This document shows positions 16,731 to 26,265 of a DNA stretch of 64,000 nucleotides, piece by piece. The DNA comes from Streptomyces sp. SCSIO 75703 (GTDB taxonomy: Bacteria > Actinomycetota > Actinomycetes > Streptomycetales > Streptomycetaceae): the NCBI RefSeq assembly GCF_036607905.1, contig NZ_CP144555.1, forward strand, positions 1 through 64,000, read 5' to 3'. Numbering within the stretch: the first letter of the stretch is position 1; each line of letters opens with the position of its first letter. The notes below the pieces were generated by a model. It ran no database searches. It had not been told where the DNA came from and saw only the letters and a program-made list of their open reading frames with translations. A program made the position numbers and the translations under genes.

Positions 16731-17447
16731 TCAGACCCCGGCGACGGACTGGATCCAGGACCGGTACGCGGTCACGTTGGTGTAGGCGGTGGTCGTCTGC
16801 CGGTCACTGGTGGAAGCGACACCGACCTGCACCCCGCCCGCCATCATCGGACCGCCGGAATCACCCCCGGCCGTGATGCCGTTACCTCGGTAGGCACAGA
16901 TCGCCGAACCCCCGTAGGCATCCGCACAGCCGCTGGTCACCGTCACATCGGCTACCTTCAAATAGCGCGACTGGCAATTGATCTCGGAACCACACCGCGA
17001 CGTGGCACCCCAGCCGTAGACCTGGACACTCTGCCCCACCCGCACCGTGCCCGGCTGCCCCAGACTCGCATACGTCCCCGGCACCGAACGGTCCAGGCGC
17101 ACCAGGGCCAGGTCCGCACTGTGCGTATAGACCTGCACCCCGCTGGCAACCGTGCCGCCACTGTACTGATCCAGACTGCCGATACGGAAAGACAGCCCAC
17201 CACCCGACACACAGTGCTTCGCGGTCAGGACCCATACCGGCGCGATAATCGTCGCCGAACACGTCTCCTGACCGTTCGAATACAACCGGGCCGCCCACGG
17301 ACCACTGGAGGCGTAACCCCCACCAATGATCGGCTCCGGACCGGCCCCGCCTGGAGGCACCGGCGCCGCGACCGCAGCCGGAGTGAACAAGGCCAGCACG
17401 GACACCACTGCCGCCACGAAAACGGACACGACTCTCGACATACGCAA
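16731..17447 (-). CDS. secreted trypsin-like serine protease (S1 family)
   Basis: A 238-residue exported chymotrypsin-fold protease. A Sec signal peptide covers about 1-28 (MRMSRVVSVF, hydrophobic VAAVVSVLALF, cleavage near AVAA), followed by a short propeptide ending before IIGGGYASSGPW, the trypsin-type mature N-terminus. The catalytic triad is visible as His in LTAKHC, Asp in SADLALVRLD and Ser in GITAGGDSGGPMM. Cysteines in ETCSATII, KHCVSG, SRCGSEINC, SGCADAYGG and AICAY can form the usual disulfides. An alternative ATG lies two codons into the gene. Monocistronic. Confidence 0.9.
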   Translation of the reverse strand: MRMSRVVSVFVAAVVSVLALFTPAAVAAPVPPGGAGPEPIIGGGYASSGPWAARLYSNGQETCSATIIAPVWVLTAKHCVSGGGLSFRIGSLDQYSGGTVASGVQVYTHSADLALVRLDRSVPGTYASLGQPGTVRVGQSVQVYGWGATSRCGSEINCQSRYLKVADVTVTSGCADAYGGSAICAYRGNGITAGGDSGGPMMAGGVQVGVASTSDRQTTTAYTNVTAYRSWIQSVAGV

Positions 17448-18022
17448 GGGCTCCTCGATCCGGGAAACACGTCACTCAGACGCGGACACCAACAACACGG
17501 AGAAACGCCCCGGCCCACAAAGGCCACGGCCACAACGAAAGCCAGGACAGGACACCACCCACCCGGACCCCGTCATGAACATGACCATACGAGAAAGACC
17601 CGTCCCCCAACCCCTACCAACCAACCCCCACCACCGTGCTATCCCCCACCCACCAGCCACCACACACACCAAAACAAGCCACCCCCAAAACCAACACCCA
17701 CGACAACACCCCACCCCGCACCCCACCCTTGCCGGCCCCTTCGGCCGCCTGATGCGGGCCGTGCCCCCCGCGCGTATCGTGGGCGACGAGGTCGCGTTGT
17801 GCCGAGGTCCGCGGCATTCATCCCCTCGCTCATGCCGCGGAGCCGTACACGCGGTGCGGTCGCGTACCGGCGCCGACCGCGTCAGGGACCCCAGGATGTC
17901 GATGCGCGCGTCCGGCCCGCCCTGCCGAATCGTCAACGTATTCGCCGACGGGCTGTCGACGCGCTCCACGGGGCGGCTCGAAGCACGAGGTGAGCAGAAG
18001 ACAGGCGAAGGAGCCACCGCAC
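17448..18022. other. intergenic, no confident gene
   Basis: The part next to the protease (17460-17730) is CA-rich on the plus strand. From about 17735 composition returns to coding-like GC, and minus-strand frames are open, but no family is recognisable. The ribosome site AAGGAG at 18007-18012 for the dehydrogenase gene lies at the end. Confidence 0.45.
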
Positions 18023-19087
18023 ATGAAGGCTGCACGCTACTACGACCGGGGCGACATCAGGATCGAGAACATCGCCGAGCCCGTGGTCCGGCCGGGCACG
18101 GTGGGTATCGATGTCGCCTACTGCGGAATCTGCGGCACAGACCTGCACGAATACCTCGACGGGCCGATCTTCGTCCCGGCGGCCGGTCACCCTCACCCGG
18201 TCTCGGGTGAGGCGGCACCCGTGACCCTCGGCCACGAGATGTCCGGCGTCGTGTACGCGGTGGGCGACGGCGTCGAGGGCCTGAAGCCGGGCGACCACGT
18301 CGTCGTCGAGCCCTACATCCTGCATGACGACGTCGACACCAGTGAGAACAATCCGACGTACCACATGTCACCCGACATGAACTTCATCGGACTGGGCGGT
18401 CGCGGCGGCGGTCTCGCGGAGAAGATCGTCGTCGAGCGACGCTGGGTTCACCCGGTCGGAGACATTCCGCTGGACCAGGCGGCCCTCATCGAGCCGCTGT
18501 CGGTGGGCTACCACGCGTTCCAGCGGTCGGGAGCGAAGGCGGGCGACTTCGCCCTGGTCGGCGGCGCCGGCCCCATCGGGCTGCTCACCTGTGCGGTGCT
18601 CAAGGCCATGGGCATCAAGGTCGCGGTCTCCGAACTCAGTTCGTTGCGCCGGCAGAAGGCGCTGGACTCCAAGGTCGCCGACCATGCCATCGATCCCGCC
18701 GTCACCGATGTCGCCGAGGAGGTACGCCGCCTGACCGGTGGCAAGGGGGCGGACGTCGCGTTCGAGGCGACATCCGTCAACGCGGTTCTCGACACGTTGT
18801 TCGACGCCGTGAAGCCGGGTGGTGTCATCACCGTGATCTCGATCTGGGGCAAGCCCGCTTCGCTCGACATGCAGAAGCTCGTCCTCAAGGAGGTCGACCT
18901 GCGCGGCACGATCGCCTACGTCAATTCCCACCCGCAGACCATCAAGCTGGTCCAGGAGGGACGTATCGATCTGTCGCAGTTCATCACCAAGACCATCAAG
19001 CTGGACGACCTCGTCAGCGAGGGCTTCGAAACCCTGATCCATCGCAATGAGACGGCCGTCAAGATCCTTGTGGACCCCCACGCCTGA
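18023..19087 (+). CDS. zinc-dependent MDR alcohol dehydrogenase, 2,3-butanediol dehydrogenase-like
   Basis: A 354-residue medium-chain dehydrogenase. The catalytic zinc site shows CGICGTD (Cys34) and LGHEMSGVV (His-Glu, about 72-73). The EPYILHDDVDTSENN region replaces the usual four-cysteine structural zinc lobe, as in (R,R)-butanediol dehydrogenases. The Rossmann NAD motif is VGGAGPIGLL (about 180-189), followed by DVAFEATSVNAVL. The likely reaction is NAD-linked interconversion of 2,3-butanediol and acetoin or a similar secondary alcohol; sorbitol-type polyols remain possible. ATG at 18023 follows AAGGAG at ten bases. No acetoin operon is visible nearby. Confidence 0.85.
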   Translation: MKAARYYDRGDIRIENIAEPVVRPGTVGIDVAYCGICGTDLHEYLDGPIFVPAAGHPHPVSGEAAPVTLGHEMSGVVYAVGDGVEGLKPGDHVVVEPYILHDDVDTSENNPTYHMSPDMNFIGLGGRGGGLAEKIVVERRWVHPVGDIPLDQAALIEPLSVGYHAFQRSGAKAGDFALVGGAGPIGLLTCAVLKAMGIKVAVSELSSLRRQKALDSKVADHAIDPAVTDVAEEVRRLTGGKGADVAFEATSVNAVLDTLFDAVKPGGVITVISIWGKPASLDMQKLVLKEVDLRGTIAYVNSHPQTIKLVQEGRIDLSQFITKTIKLDDLVSEGFETLIHRNETAVKILVDPHA

Positions 19088-19176
19088 GAACCGGCGAAGC
19101 CGGCCCGCCCGGTGACGCCGCACGCCGCTGGTGGCCGGCCCCGCCCTCTCGTTCGCCCCGAATCCGCCGGATGGCG

Positions 19177-20166
19177 TCAGGGCCGCGCCCGATTGCCGCG
19201 TGGTTTGAGGGTGCTGTGGGGAAGCTCGGGCGCGGGCAGGCGCGCACCGGGGTAGCCGGAGACGACGCCGAAGCGGTCCGAGCCGCGCTGCCATTCCTCA
19301 CGGGCCGCGACGATCTCCTCGTGGCTGCGGCCGATCAGGTTCCACCACATGACGATCTCCTCGCCGAAGGGTGTGCCGCCCAGGAGAAGCAGCCGGGCCG
19401 GGGCGTCGGCGCTGTTGGTGAGGGTGAGGGAAGCGGCGCCGGGGGCGAGGTACCCGAGTTCGCTCCAGGGCACAGCGGTGCCCTGGAGACGGACGGTGCC
19501 CTGGTCGACGAGGACGCCGTGCTCGAAGGCGACGTCGACGTCGAGGGTCACGGTCGCGTGCGGTGCCAGGCGCAGTTCGGCGCCGAGCAGCGGACTGTAC
19601 GTGGGCACCGGGGAGGACGTCCCGGCGAGGGTGCCGAGGAACACGCGGGCTTCGCCGCCCGCCAGAGTGACGGGCTCGGGCACGTGGTGCCGAAAGTCGC
19701 GGTCCGTGTGCCGGTGCCGTTCCGGCAGGGCGATCCACAGCTGCACGCCGTGCAGCACGGTGGTGCCTTCGGTGGAGACCTCGGTGTGGCTGATGCCGTG
19801 CCCTGCGGTCATCAGGTTCAGTTCACCAGGTCGGACCATGGTGTGACTGCCAAGGCTGTCTCGGTGCTCGATCTCTCCGCTGAACAGCCAGCTCGCGGTC
19901 TGCAGCCCGGTGTGCGGGTGGGGTGCGACGTCCATGCCGCCGGTCGTGGAGACGTCGTCGGGGCCGTAGTGGTCCACGAAGCACCAGGCGCCGATCAGCG
20001 TCCGTTCCCGCTGCGGCAGGGTACGGCGCACCGTCATCGCCCGGGGGCCACCGAGCGGCACCTCGCGAGCGGGCAGCACTCGCACGGCGCCCTGGACGGG
20101 TACGCGGCCGCCGCTCGCCCCCTCACCCGTTCCGCCGCCCGTCTCCGCGCTCGTCTCGTCACTCAT
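19177..20166 (-). CDS. pirin family protein (bicupin)
   Basis: A 329-residue bicupin. The pirin signature is complete: FVDHYGPDD, MDVAPHPHTGLQTASWLFSGEIEHRDSLGS with the metal histidines, PGELNLMTAGHGISHTE with the third His and Glu, then the second cupin and a C-terminal IVMWWNLIGRSHEEI, typical of YhhW/pirin proteins. Some relatives oxidise quercetin and others act as regulators; which applies cannot be told. Residues 1-30 are a Gly/Glu/Thr-rich tail. ATG at 20166 follows GGAGGGGG. It is divergent from the AhpD-like gene across 123 bases, a pairing that suggests an oxidative-stress response. Confidence 0.85.
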   Translation of the reverse strand: MSDETSAETGGGTGEGASGGRVPVQGAVRVLPAREVPLGGPRAMTVRRTLPQRERTLIGAWCFVDHYGPDDVSTTGGMDVAPHPHTGLQTASWLFSGEIEHRDSLGSHTMVRPGELNLMTAGHGISHTEVSTEGTTVLHGVQLWIALPERHRHTDRDFRHHVPEPVTLAGGEARVFLGTLAGTSSPVPTYSPLLGAELRLAPHATVTLDVDVAFEHGVLVDQGTVRLQGTAVPWSELGYLAPGAASLTLTNSADAPARLLLLGGTPFGEEIVMWWNLIGRSHEEIVAAREEWQRGSDRFGVVSGYPGARLPAPELPHSTLKPRGNRARP

Positions 20167-20289
20167 CACAGCCCCCTCCGGGATCTGACTTGGGATCTCC
20201 AGCCAAATATGATTGAATCTTAAACTACATGAGTTCCGGGTAGCCGTTCCGGTCAGGTCGGCGACCTTCAGCGAAGGAGGGGCAGATCG

Positions 20290-20796
20290 GTGAGTGACAC
20301 GACAACCCAGGGGCAGGATGCCCGGCGGGTCTACATCGACAAGGCGTCGCCCGCGTCGTACCGGGCGTTCCGGAAGGCCGCGGAGGCGGTGCACACGGAA
20401 GCCGTCGCAGCCGGCCTGGAACCCGTCCTGCTGGAGCTGGTCAACATCCGCGTCTCCCAGCTCAACGGCTGCGCCTTCTGCCTCAACGCCCATACCCGGG
20501 CGGCTCTGCGCGCCGGGGAGTCCCCGATGCGCCTGGGAGTCCTGCCGGGCTGGCGCGACACGGAAGTGTTCACCGTACGGGAGCGAGCGGCGCTCGACCT
20601 GGCCGAGGCGGTCACACACGTGCAGGACGCCACCGCGCAGGAGTCGGCGTACGCGGCGGCCCGCGAGACCTTCACCGAAGCGGAGATCTCGGCCGTACTC
20701 TGGGCCGCGATCACCATCAACGCCTTCAACCGCGTCTCCGTCCTCAGCAAGCACCCCGTACGCCCGACCGCCACGCCGCCGTCGGCGTCCCGCTGA
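20290..20796 (+). CDS. carboxymuconolactone decarboxylase / AhpD-like peroxidase
   Basis: A 168-residue CMD-family protein with the AhpD redox centre: LLELVNIRVSQLNGCAFCLNAHTRAALRAGES contains the Glu, the CxxC pair and the His of the proton relay. These enzymes reduce alkyl hydroperoxides through the CxxC disulfide. The next helices, RERAALDLAEAVTHV and FTEAEISAVLWAAITINAFNRVSVL, are standard. GTG at 20290 follows GGAGG. It is divergent from pirin and followed after 69 bases by a small acetyltransferase in the same direction. Confidence 0.85.
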   Translation: MSDTTTQGQDARRVYIDKASPASYRAFRKAAEAVHTEAVAAGLEPVLLELVNIRVSQLNGCAFCLNAHTRAALRAGESPMRLGVLPGWRDTEVFTVRERAALDLAEAVTHVQDATAQESAYAAARETFTEAEISAVLWAAITINAFNRVSVLSKHPVRPTATPPSASR

Positions 20797-20865
20797 CCAC
20801 ACGCGCCTCTCCGGACATACCTTACGCAGGGTCCGGCGCCGGCCCCCATGCCCGAAAGGCTCACG

Positions 20866-21174
20866 ATGACCATCGAGATCACCGACTCCCCCGACACCCG
20901 TCGCTACGAGGCCCGCGTGGACGGGCGGCTCGCCGGGTTCGCCGAGTACCTGCGGACCAACGAGAGCGGGCTCGTCGTCTTCACCCACACCGAGGTCGCC
21001 CCGGAGTTCAACGGACAGGGCGTCGGCTCGGCGCTTGCCCGTGCGGGCCTGGACGCCGCGCGGGCGGACGGCCTGCGCGTGCTCGCCGTGTGCCCGTTCA
21101 TCACCGCCTGGATGGCCCGGCACCCCGACTACCAGGACCTGGCCTACCAGAGCCGCAGCAAGGTCGAGGACTGA
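20866..21174 (+). CDS. small GNAT-type N-acetyltransferase (YjdJ-like)
   Basis: A 102-residue minimal acetyltransferase-fold protein: YEARVDGRLAGFAEYLRTNESGLVVFTHTEVAPEFNGQGVGSALARAGLDAARADGLRVLAVCPFITAWMARHPDYQDL. The pyrophosphate loop is NGQGVGSALA, and the conserved CPF/Y-x-x-x-W/Y-x-x-x-HP-x-Y ending is typical of this short family. The substrate is unknown. ATG at 20866 chosen over 20848 because AAGG precedes it and the family starts there. Probably co-transcribed with the AhpD-like gene. Confidence 0.8.
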   Translation: MTIEITDSPDTRRYEARVDGRLAGFAEYLRTNESGLVVFTHTEVAPEFNGQGVGSALARAGLDAARADGLRVLAVCPFITAWMARHPDYQDLAYQSRSKVED

Positions 21175-21582
<408 letters not shown>

Positions 21583-22506
21583 ATGCTGCCTGTGGTCGAA
21601 ACGGCCGATGAGTGGGACGCCGTCGTCCCCGATGAGAGCCTGATGCGTCCTGGGGCGGAAGACCTCTGTGCACGTCTCGGGCTCTCCGGCGCCTCACTGG
21701 TTCGCTTCCCCGATGGGTCCCAGCCGGTCTACGCGGTCGGGGACGACCACGTGCTCAAGCTCTTCCCCGGATTCGCTGCTCGGCGCGGAATCGCCGAGGG
21801 CCGTGTCCTTGCCCATGTTCAGGGGCGACTGCCGGTGCCCACACCCGTGGTGCGGGCATCCGGCTCGTACGAGAACGGCTGGCAGTACGTTCTGATGTCC
21901 AGGCTCCCCGGCGAGAACCTCGCCCACTCCTGGGGGCACGTGCCCGGGAGTCATCGTGACCGGCTCGTAGCCGAGATCGGTGAGTCCCTCGCGTCGTTGC
22001 ACTCCCTCAGCACCGATCCGCTGCGGGACGTCCTCGGGCCCGAGGACTGGGGCAGCTTTCTCGACCGCCAGAGAGCCGGTGCGGTGGAACGGCAGCGCGC
22101 CCATGGACTGCCGGCGGCCTGGCTGGAGCAGATCCCGGACTTCCTCGCGTCGGTTCCCTTGCCACGAGCCCCGCAGCCTTCCCTGTTGCACACCGAGGTC
22201 ATGCAGCAGCACTTCCTGGTCGACCCCGACGGCTGGCGTCTGACCGGTCTGTTCGACTTCGAACCGGCGATGATCGGTGACCGCGCCTACGACTTCGTCG
22301 GTGTCGGCCTGTTCGTCACCCGCGGTGATCCGGCCCTGTTGTCTCGGCTCACCGAGGCATACGGCTACGGCTTCGAGCCGCGTGAACTCATGGCCTTCAC
22401 GTTGCTCCACGTATACAGCCACCTTCCCTGGTACCTGAGAGAACTGCCCTCACCTGCCGAAGGGGCTCTGCCCTCGCTCGCGGACGCCTGGTTCGGCACG
22501 GTGTGA
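21583..22506 (+). CDS. aminoglycoside phosphotransferase (APH) fold kinase
   Basis: A 307-residue APH/choline-kinase-fold protein. The N-lobe has the nucleotide lysine in YAVGDDHVLKLFPG, then RLPVPTPVVRASG and VLMSRLPGENL (hinge). The C-lobe has LHTEVMQQHFLV where the catalytic HGD loop is expected and LFDFEPAMIGDRAYDF, the magnesium-binding equivalent of DFG. In this subgroup the loop reads H-T-E, so a Glu stands where the usual catalytic Asp is. It could inactivate a hygromycin-type antibiotic or phosphorylate a metabolite. ATG at 21583 gives the normal domain start. Monocistronic. Confidence 0.7.
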   Translation: MLPVVETADEWDAVVPDESLMRPGAEDLCARLGLSGASLVRFPDGSQPVYAVGDDHVLKLFPGFAARRGIAEGRVLAHVQGRLPVPTPVVRASGSYENGWQYVLMSRLPGENLAHSWGHVPGSHRDRLVAEIGESLASLHSLSTDPLRDVLGPEDWGSFLDRQRAGAVERQRAHGLPAAWLEQIPDFLASVPLPRAPQPSLLHTEVMQQHFLVDPDGWRLTGLFDFEPAMIGDRAYDFVGVGLFVTRGDPALLSRLTEAYGYGFEPRELMAFTLLHVYSHLPWYLRELPSPAEGALPSLADAWFGTV

Positions 22507-22519
22507 GAGACGAGGCGGG

Positions 22520-22995
22520 CCCACTCGTTCCCGGGGGCCCGCCTCGACGACCTTGCGGGCCAGGCGGTGCCGGATCCGTGGGCAACGACCATCGGCGCAG
22601 GTGGCGGTAGTCGTGGCCCTCGCCCCCGTGCAGCTTGCCGGGCCGTCGGTCTCGGGGCCGCGTCGGGACCGGATGAGCGGGATGCCGCGAGCCGGCGGGA
22701 TGAGGGCCTGGCCGGCATGCACGCCGGCCGCGGAGAGGCCGACAGACAGAACCGGCCCCGGCGGTCGACGATGCGGTGGATTTTCGCTGGGTGAACCGCC
22801 GGAAGGCGGTCACCCCCGACGAGCCGAAGCCCGACGGCAGTTGGTTCCCTGTGCAGCCCGACATGACCACAAGGGTGATCGCGGCCCGCGTCTCTCGGTT
22901 CCCTCTCCGACGATGCCCTCCACCCTGCGGGCGGACCGGCAGCGGCGGCACCACCCGCTGGAACCTTGTCCACAGGTCGTCCGGCACCATCCGCT
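22520..22995 (-). pseudogene. fossil IS5-family transposase with internal deletion
   Basis: From about 22990 the minus strand reads MVPDDLWTRFQRVVPP, then ITLVVMSGCTGNQLPSGFGSSGVTAFRRFTQ, the N-terminal third of an IS5/DUF4096 transposase. The DDE first-Asp region is missing. Later pieces in other frames (MHAGQALIPPARGIPLIRSRRGP, RPGKLHGGEGHDYRHLRRW, IRHRLARKVVE) are recognisable parts of the C-terminal catalytic domain. It is an internally deleted, multiply shifted remnant. Confidence 0.65.
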
Positions 22996-23054
22996 CGACA
23001 GTGCGGCACTCATCGCCCGAGACTCCCGCAAGGTCATGCCCAGTGAAATGGCGT

Positions 23055-23492
23055 CTAAAAGCGTCCCGTGATGCCTCGGGCCGCGAGGTTCTCCGTTGCT
23101 CCCGGGCACATGTGCTCCAAGGCCCGTGCCCCCGTGACGAGTTCGAGGTTCGGCAGCAGATCCAGGTCGACCAGGGAGCGCACGTCGAACAGGTCGTCCT
23201 CGCCGTCCCATACCGGAGCGCACTCCATGTACACCCGGAGCCCGCCGTCGAACGTCAACTCGTCCACTGTGGCAAGGAGTTCCTCTGGTATGTCCAGCGC
23301 CTCGAAGTAAGCCCTGGCCTCGTCGAGGATCGTGAACTCGAGTTCGTTCTCGCCCACGTAGTCGTCCAGGTCCTCGACACCGCGTTCTCGCATGTGGTGC
23401 TCAAGGCTGAACGCGGGGGTCAGTGTCCGGTCCTGGTACATGAGCTTCTCGACGACAACGAGCTTGAGGAAGAAGTCTTGGAAGGTGGCCAT
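23055..23492 (-). CDS. DUF6892-like protein
   Basis: A 145-residue acidic protein: FQDFFLKLVVVEKLMYQDRTLTPAFSLEHHMRERGVEDLDDYV, then LDEARAYFEALDIPEELLATVDELTFDGGLRVYMECAPVWDGEDDLFDVRSLVDLDLLPNLELV. I recognise this pattern as a DUF6892-type domain, found in polymorphic and immunity-like neighbourhoods; the function is unknown. GC content is lower than in neighbouring genes. It is wedged between an IS5-type fossil, which begins about 60 bases past its stop, and an IS110 fossil, so its last residues (ENLAARGITGRF) may have been altered by the insertion. Confidence 0.6.
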   Translation of the reverse strand: MATFQDFFLKLVVVEKLMYQDRTLTPAFSLEHHMRERGVEDLDDYVGENELEFTILDEARAYFEALDIPEELLATVDELTFDGGLRVYMECAPVWDGEDDLFDVRSLVDLDLLPNLELVTGARALEHMCPGATENLAARGITGRF

Positions 23493-23611
23493 GGCCCACG
23501 TATATCAGCGGGGTCCGACATCGATACGCGTAGCCGGTTCCGGCGATCGTGGCTCAGGCTCTGGCCGGCGTCGGGGCGAACCGGCCCGACGCAGCCGGAA
23601 GGTGACGGGTC

Positions 23612-24101
23612 GGCAAGTCCGATCCGGTCGACGCCTACGCAACCGCCCGCGCCCTGCTGCCGGTCGGCCGGGCATCGGTCATATCCAGGGACGACGCCGT
23701 CAGCGGCATGCGTGCTCTCCACAACACCGCCTGTTCCGCCGTCAAGGCCCGCACCGCCACCCTGGACCAGATCGCGCACACCCTCGTCAGCACCCGGGAC
23801 GACGACCGAGTCAAGGGGCCGGGCGCTGACTCGACAGACCGCCGGCGAGCGGACGGACAAGGAGATCATCCGCCTGCGCGAGCGGGGCATCGCCCTGGGA
23901 GATCTTCCACTGCCTCGCCACACCGGTCAGGATCCCGGATGTCTCCGGCCTCTGGCCTGCGGGCCCGGCCAAGAGCTCGCCCTCACCACCGTCGCCGAGC
24001 GCTTCGACGTCTGGCCGGCGGTGATCTGCTGCTTCGAAGACGGCACACGCCGCGACGACGGCCTCGCCGGCGCCTGCCGGGACTGCCTCACCGCGCCCTG
24101 A
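23612..24101 (+). pseudogene. fossil IS110-family transposase with large internal deletion
   Basis: The piece GKSDPVDAYATARALLPVGR, then RALHNTACSAVKARTATLDQIAHTLVS (from 23612), corresponds to the N-terminal DEDD domain of IS110. Directly after it, in shifted frames, come RQTAGERTDKEIIR (about 23830), EIFHCLATPVRIPDVSGLW (about 23899) and LTTVAERFDVWPAVI..GTRRDDGLAGACRDCLTA, the C-terminal end of the same family. The roughly 200 residues between, including the serine active site, are gone. Confidence 0.6.
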
Positions 24102-24499
24102 ACGGTTCGGGAGCGGGTTCGCTCCTACATGGCGGTGACTTGAAGGCCCCGGCCAGGAAAGCCCGATCTCCTCCCTCTGGAAGCCCCTGATGCTCTCCTG
24201 GCCAGCCGCCCCTCACGCGGCGGGCACCTCCTGGTACCGGTCCCATCTCGCCGCGCGGCGCCTCGGCGCCCGGATCGTGCCGCGCGGCGTAGAACCGGCT
24301 GGCCGGGACGCCCGTACCCCGCTGACCTGCATGTTCACCGCGATCGGCGCGGCGCCGTGGTCCGGTGCGACGCGCGGGGAAAATGAGTCGAGCGCGGAGA
24401 GCGTGCCTGTTACGGTGGTCCGCATGAGCATCTGAGCGCCCTTTTCCGCCTGCGTCCGAGGCCGTGCCCGGCAGGTTCCTTCGTGGTGATGGGGTATGC

Positions 24500-26236
24500 A
24501 TGCTCGCTGCTCACTCTTCGTCGTTCGCCGACTCCTCGGCCCATCTGCGCGTCGACGGCGTGTCCAAGTCGTTCGGGATCCATCGGGTGCTCACCGACAT
24601 CTCCTTCGTGGTCGCCGCGGGCGACCGGGTGGGGCTGATCGGGGAGAACGGCTCCGGGAAGTCCACGCTGCTGCACATCGTCGCCGGGCGTACGCCCGCG
24701 GACGCCGGTGGGGTGCAGGCCGTCGCCCCGGGCGGGGGCGTGCCGCGGATCGGGCTGCTGCACCAGGAGCCGCCCTTCGCCGCCTCCGCTTCGGTCGCCG
24801 AGGCGCTCGAGTCGGCGATCGCGCCGGCCCGCGCGGCCACGGACGCCGTGGACCGGCAGGCGCGTGCCCTGGCGAAGGCGCCGGACGATCCGGAGGTCGC
24901 CGACGCCTACGCGTGGGCGCTGGACGCCGCCGAACGGCTGGGGGCGTGGGAGATCGATGCCCGGGTGGACTCCATGCTGTCCGGGCTCGGGCTGGGCGGT
25001 CTCTCCCCCGAGCGGGCGACGGGCGCCCTCTCCGGCGGGCAGCGGGCCCGGCTGTCGCTCGCGTGGGTGCTGCTGAACGCTCCGGACGTGCTGCTGCTCG
25101 ACGAGCCGACGAACCACCTCGACGACCAGGCCACGGATCACCTGCACCGGGTGCTCAGGGCGTGGCGCGGGCCGGTGCTGTTCGCCAGCCATGACCGGGA
25201 CTTCCTCGACGAGACCGTCACGTCCTTGATCGACCTCGATCCGGCTCCGCGGCCTCACGCCGCGACGGGCGCCCTCGTCCAGGACGGCACGGGTACCGGG
25301 ATCGGGGTGACCCGGTACACCGGCAGCTACACGGAGTACCTGGCCTCGCGGGCCATGGCGCGCTCCCGGTGGGAGCAGCAGTACCGGGACGAGCAGGCGG
25401 AGTTGTCACGGCTGCGTGCCGCCGTGCGGGACAACCAGAGCGTGGGGCACGTGGACTGGAAGCCGCGTACGGAAGTGCGGATGGCGCAGAAGTTCTACGC
25501 GGACCGCAACGCGAAGGTCGTGTCCCGACGGGTGAACGACGCCCGTGCCCGGCTGGACGGCCTGGAGCGGCGGCAGGTCCGCAGGCCCCCGGCCGAGTTG
25601 CGCTTCGCCGGACTTCCCGAGCGCGCCGCCGGGGCGGGCCCGGACGACCCGTCCGGACCCGTGCTGACGGCGACGCGACTGGAGGTCGCCGGGCGGTTGT
25701 CGCCGGTGGACCTGGCGGTGAGCCATGGGGAGAAGTGGCTGGTCACCGGCCCCAACGGGGTCGGTAAATCCACGCTCTTGCATGTGCTCGCGGGGCGGGC
25801 GGAGCCGACGCGCGGTCGGGTGCACATCCACCCGTCGATGCGGGTCGGTCTGCTGGACCAGATGGTCGTGCTGCCCGATCCGCACGGGCGCGGACCGGAT
25901 CGCACCGCGTCCGAGGTCTACGTCGACACCGTGGGCAGCGGGCGGGCCGAGGCCGTGCCGCTGTCGGCCTTCGGGCTGCTCGCCGGGCGGGACGAGAACC
26001 GGCCCGTCGCCCGGCTCAGCGTCGGGCAGCAGCGTCGCCTCGCCCTGGCCATCCTGCTCGCCGACCCGCCCGAGGTTCTGCTGCTGGACGAACCGACGAA
26101 CCACCTCTCCCTGGTGCTGGTGAACGCCCTCGAGGACGCTCTCGCGGACTATCCCGGGACCGTCGTCATCGCCTCTCACGACCGCTGGCTCCGCCGTGGC
26201 TGGCAGGGCCGTCGGCTCGCTCTCGCCACGCGGTGA
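24500..26236 (+). CDS. ABC-F ATPase (ribosomal-protection / antibiotic-resistance type)
   Basis: A 578-residue protein with two nucleotide-binding domains and no membrane spans. Domain 1 has Walker A GENGSGKST (about 52-60), LSGGQRARLSLAW and Walker B VLLLDEPTNHLDD. A charged linker with RSRWEQQYRDEQAELSRLRAAVRDNQSVGHVDWKPRTE follows. Domain 2 has GPNGVGKST, LSVGQQRRLALA and VLLLDEPTNHLS. ABC-F proteins of this Streptomyces subgroup (TlrC, VarM, OleB-like) dislodge macrolides, lincosamides or streptogramins from the ribosome; which drug is unknown. ATG at 24500 has only a weak ribosome site. A three-codon ORF (ATGAGCATCTGA) lies at 24424; ABC-F genes are often attenuated by leaders, but no terminator stem is clear here. 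Confidence 0.85.
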   Translation: MLAAHSSSFADSSAHLRVDGVSKSFGIHRVLTDISFVVAAGDRVGLIGENGSGKSTLLHIVAGRTPADAGGVQAVAPGGGVPRIGLLHQEPPFAASASVAEALESAIAPARAATDAVDRQARALAKAPDDPEVADAYAWALDAAERLGAWEIDARVDSMLSGLGLGGLSPERATGALSGGQRARLSLAWVLLNAPDVLLLDEPTNHLDDQATDHLHRVLRAWRGPVLFASHDRDFLDETVTSLIDLDPAPRPHAATGALVQDGTGTGIGVTRYTGSYTEYLASRAMARSRWEQQYRDEQAELSRLRAAVRDNQSVGHVDWKPRTEVRMAQKFYADRNAKVVSRRVNDARARLDGLERRQVRRPPAELRFAGLPERAAGAGPDDPSGPVLTATRLEVAGRLSPVDLAVSHGEKWLVTGPNGVGKSTLLHVLAGRAEPTRGRVHIHPSMRVGLLDQMVVLPDPHGRGPDRTASEVYVDTVGSGRAEAVPLSAFGLLAGRDENRPVARLSVGQQRRLALAILLADPPEVLLLDEPTNHLSLVLVNALEDALADYPGTVVIASHDRWLRRGWQGRRLALATR

Positions 26237-26265
26237 GGAGGCGGCTTCCCCGGCGGACGTGCGGT

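Noticed and set aside
24424-24499. Leader-peptide attenuator before the ABC-F gene
   Set aside because: A three-codon ORF is present, but I could not find the paired alternative hairpins needed for attenuation.
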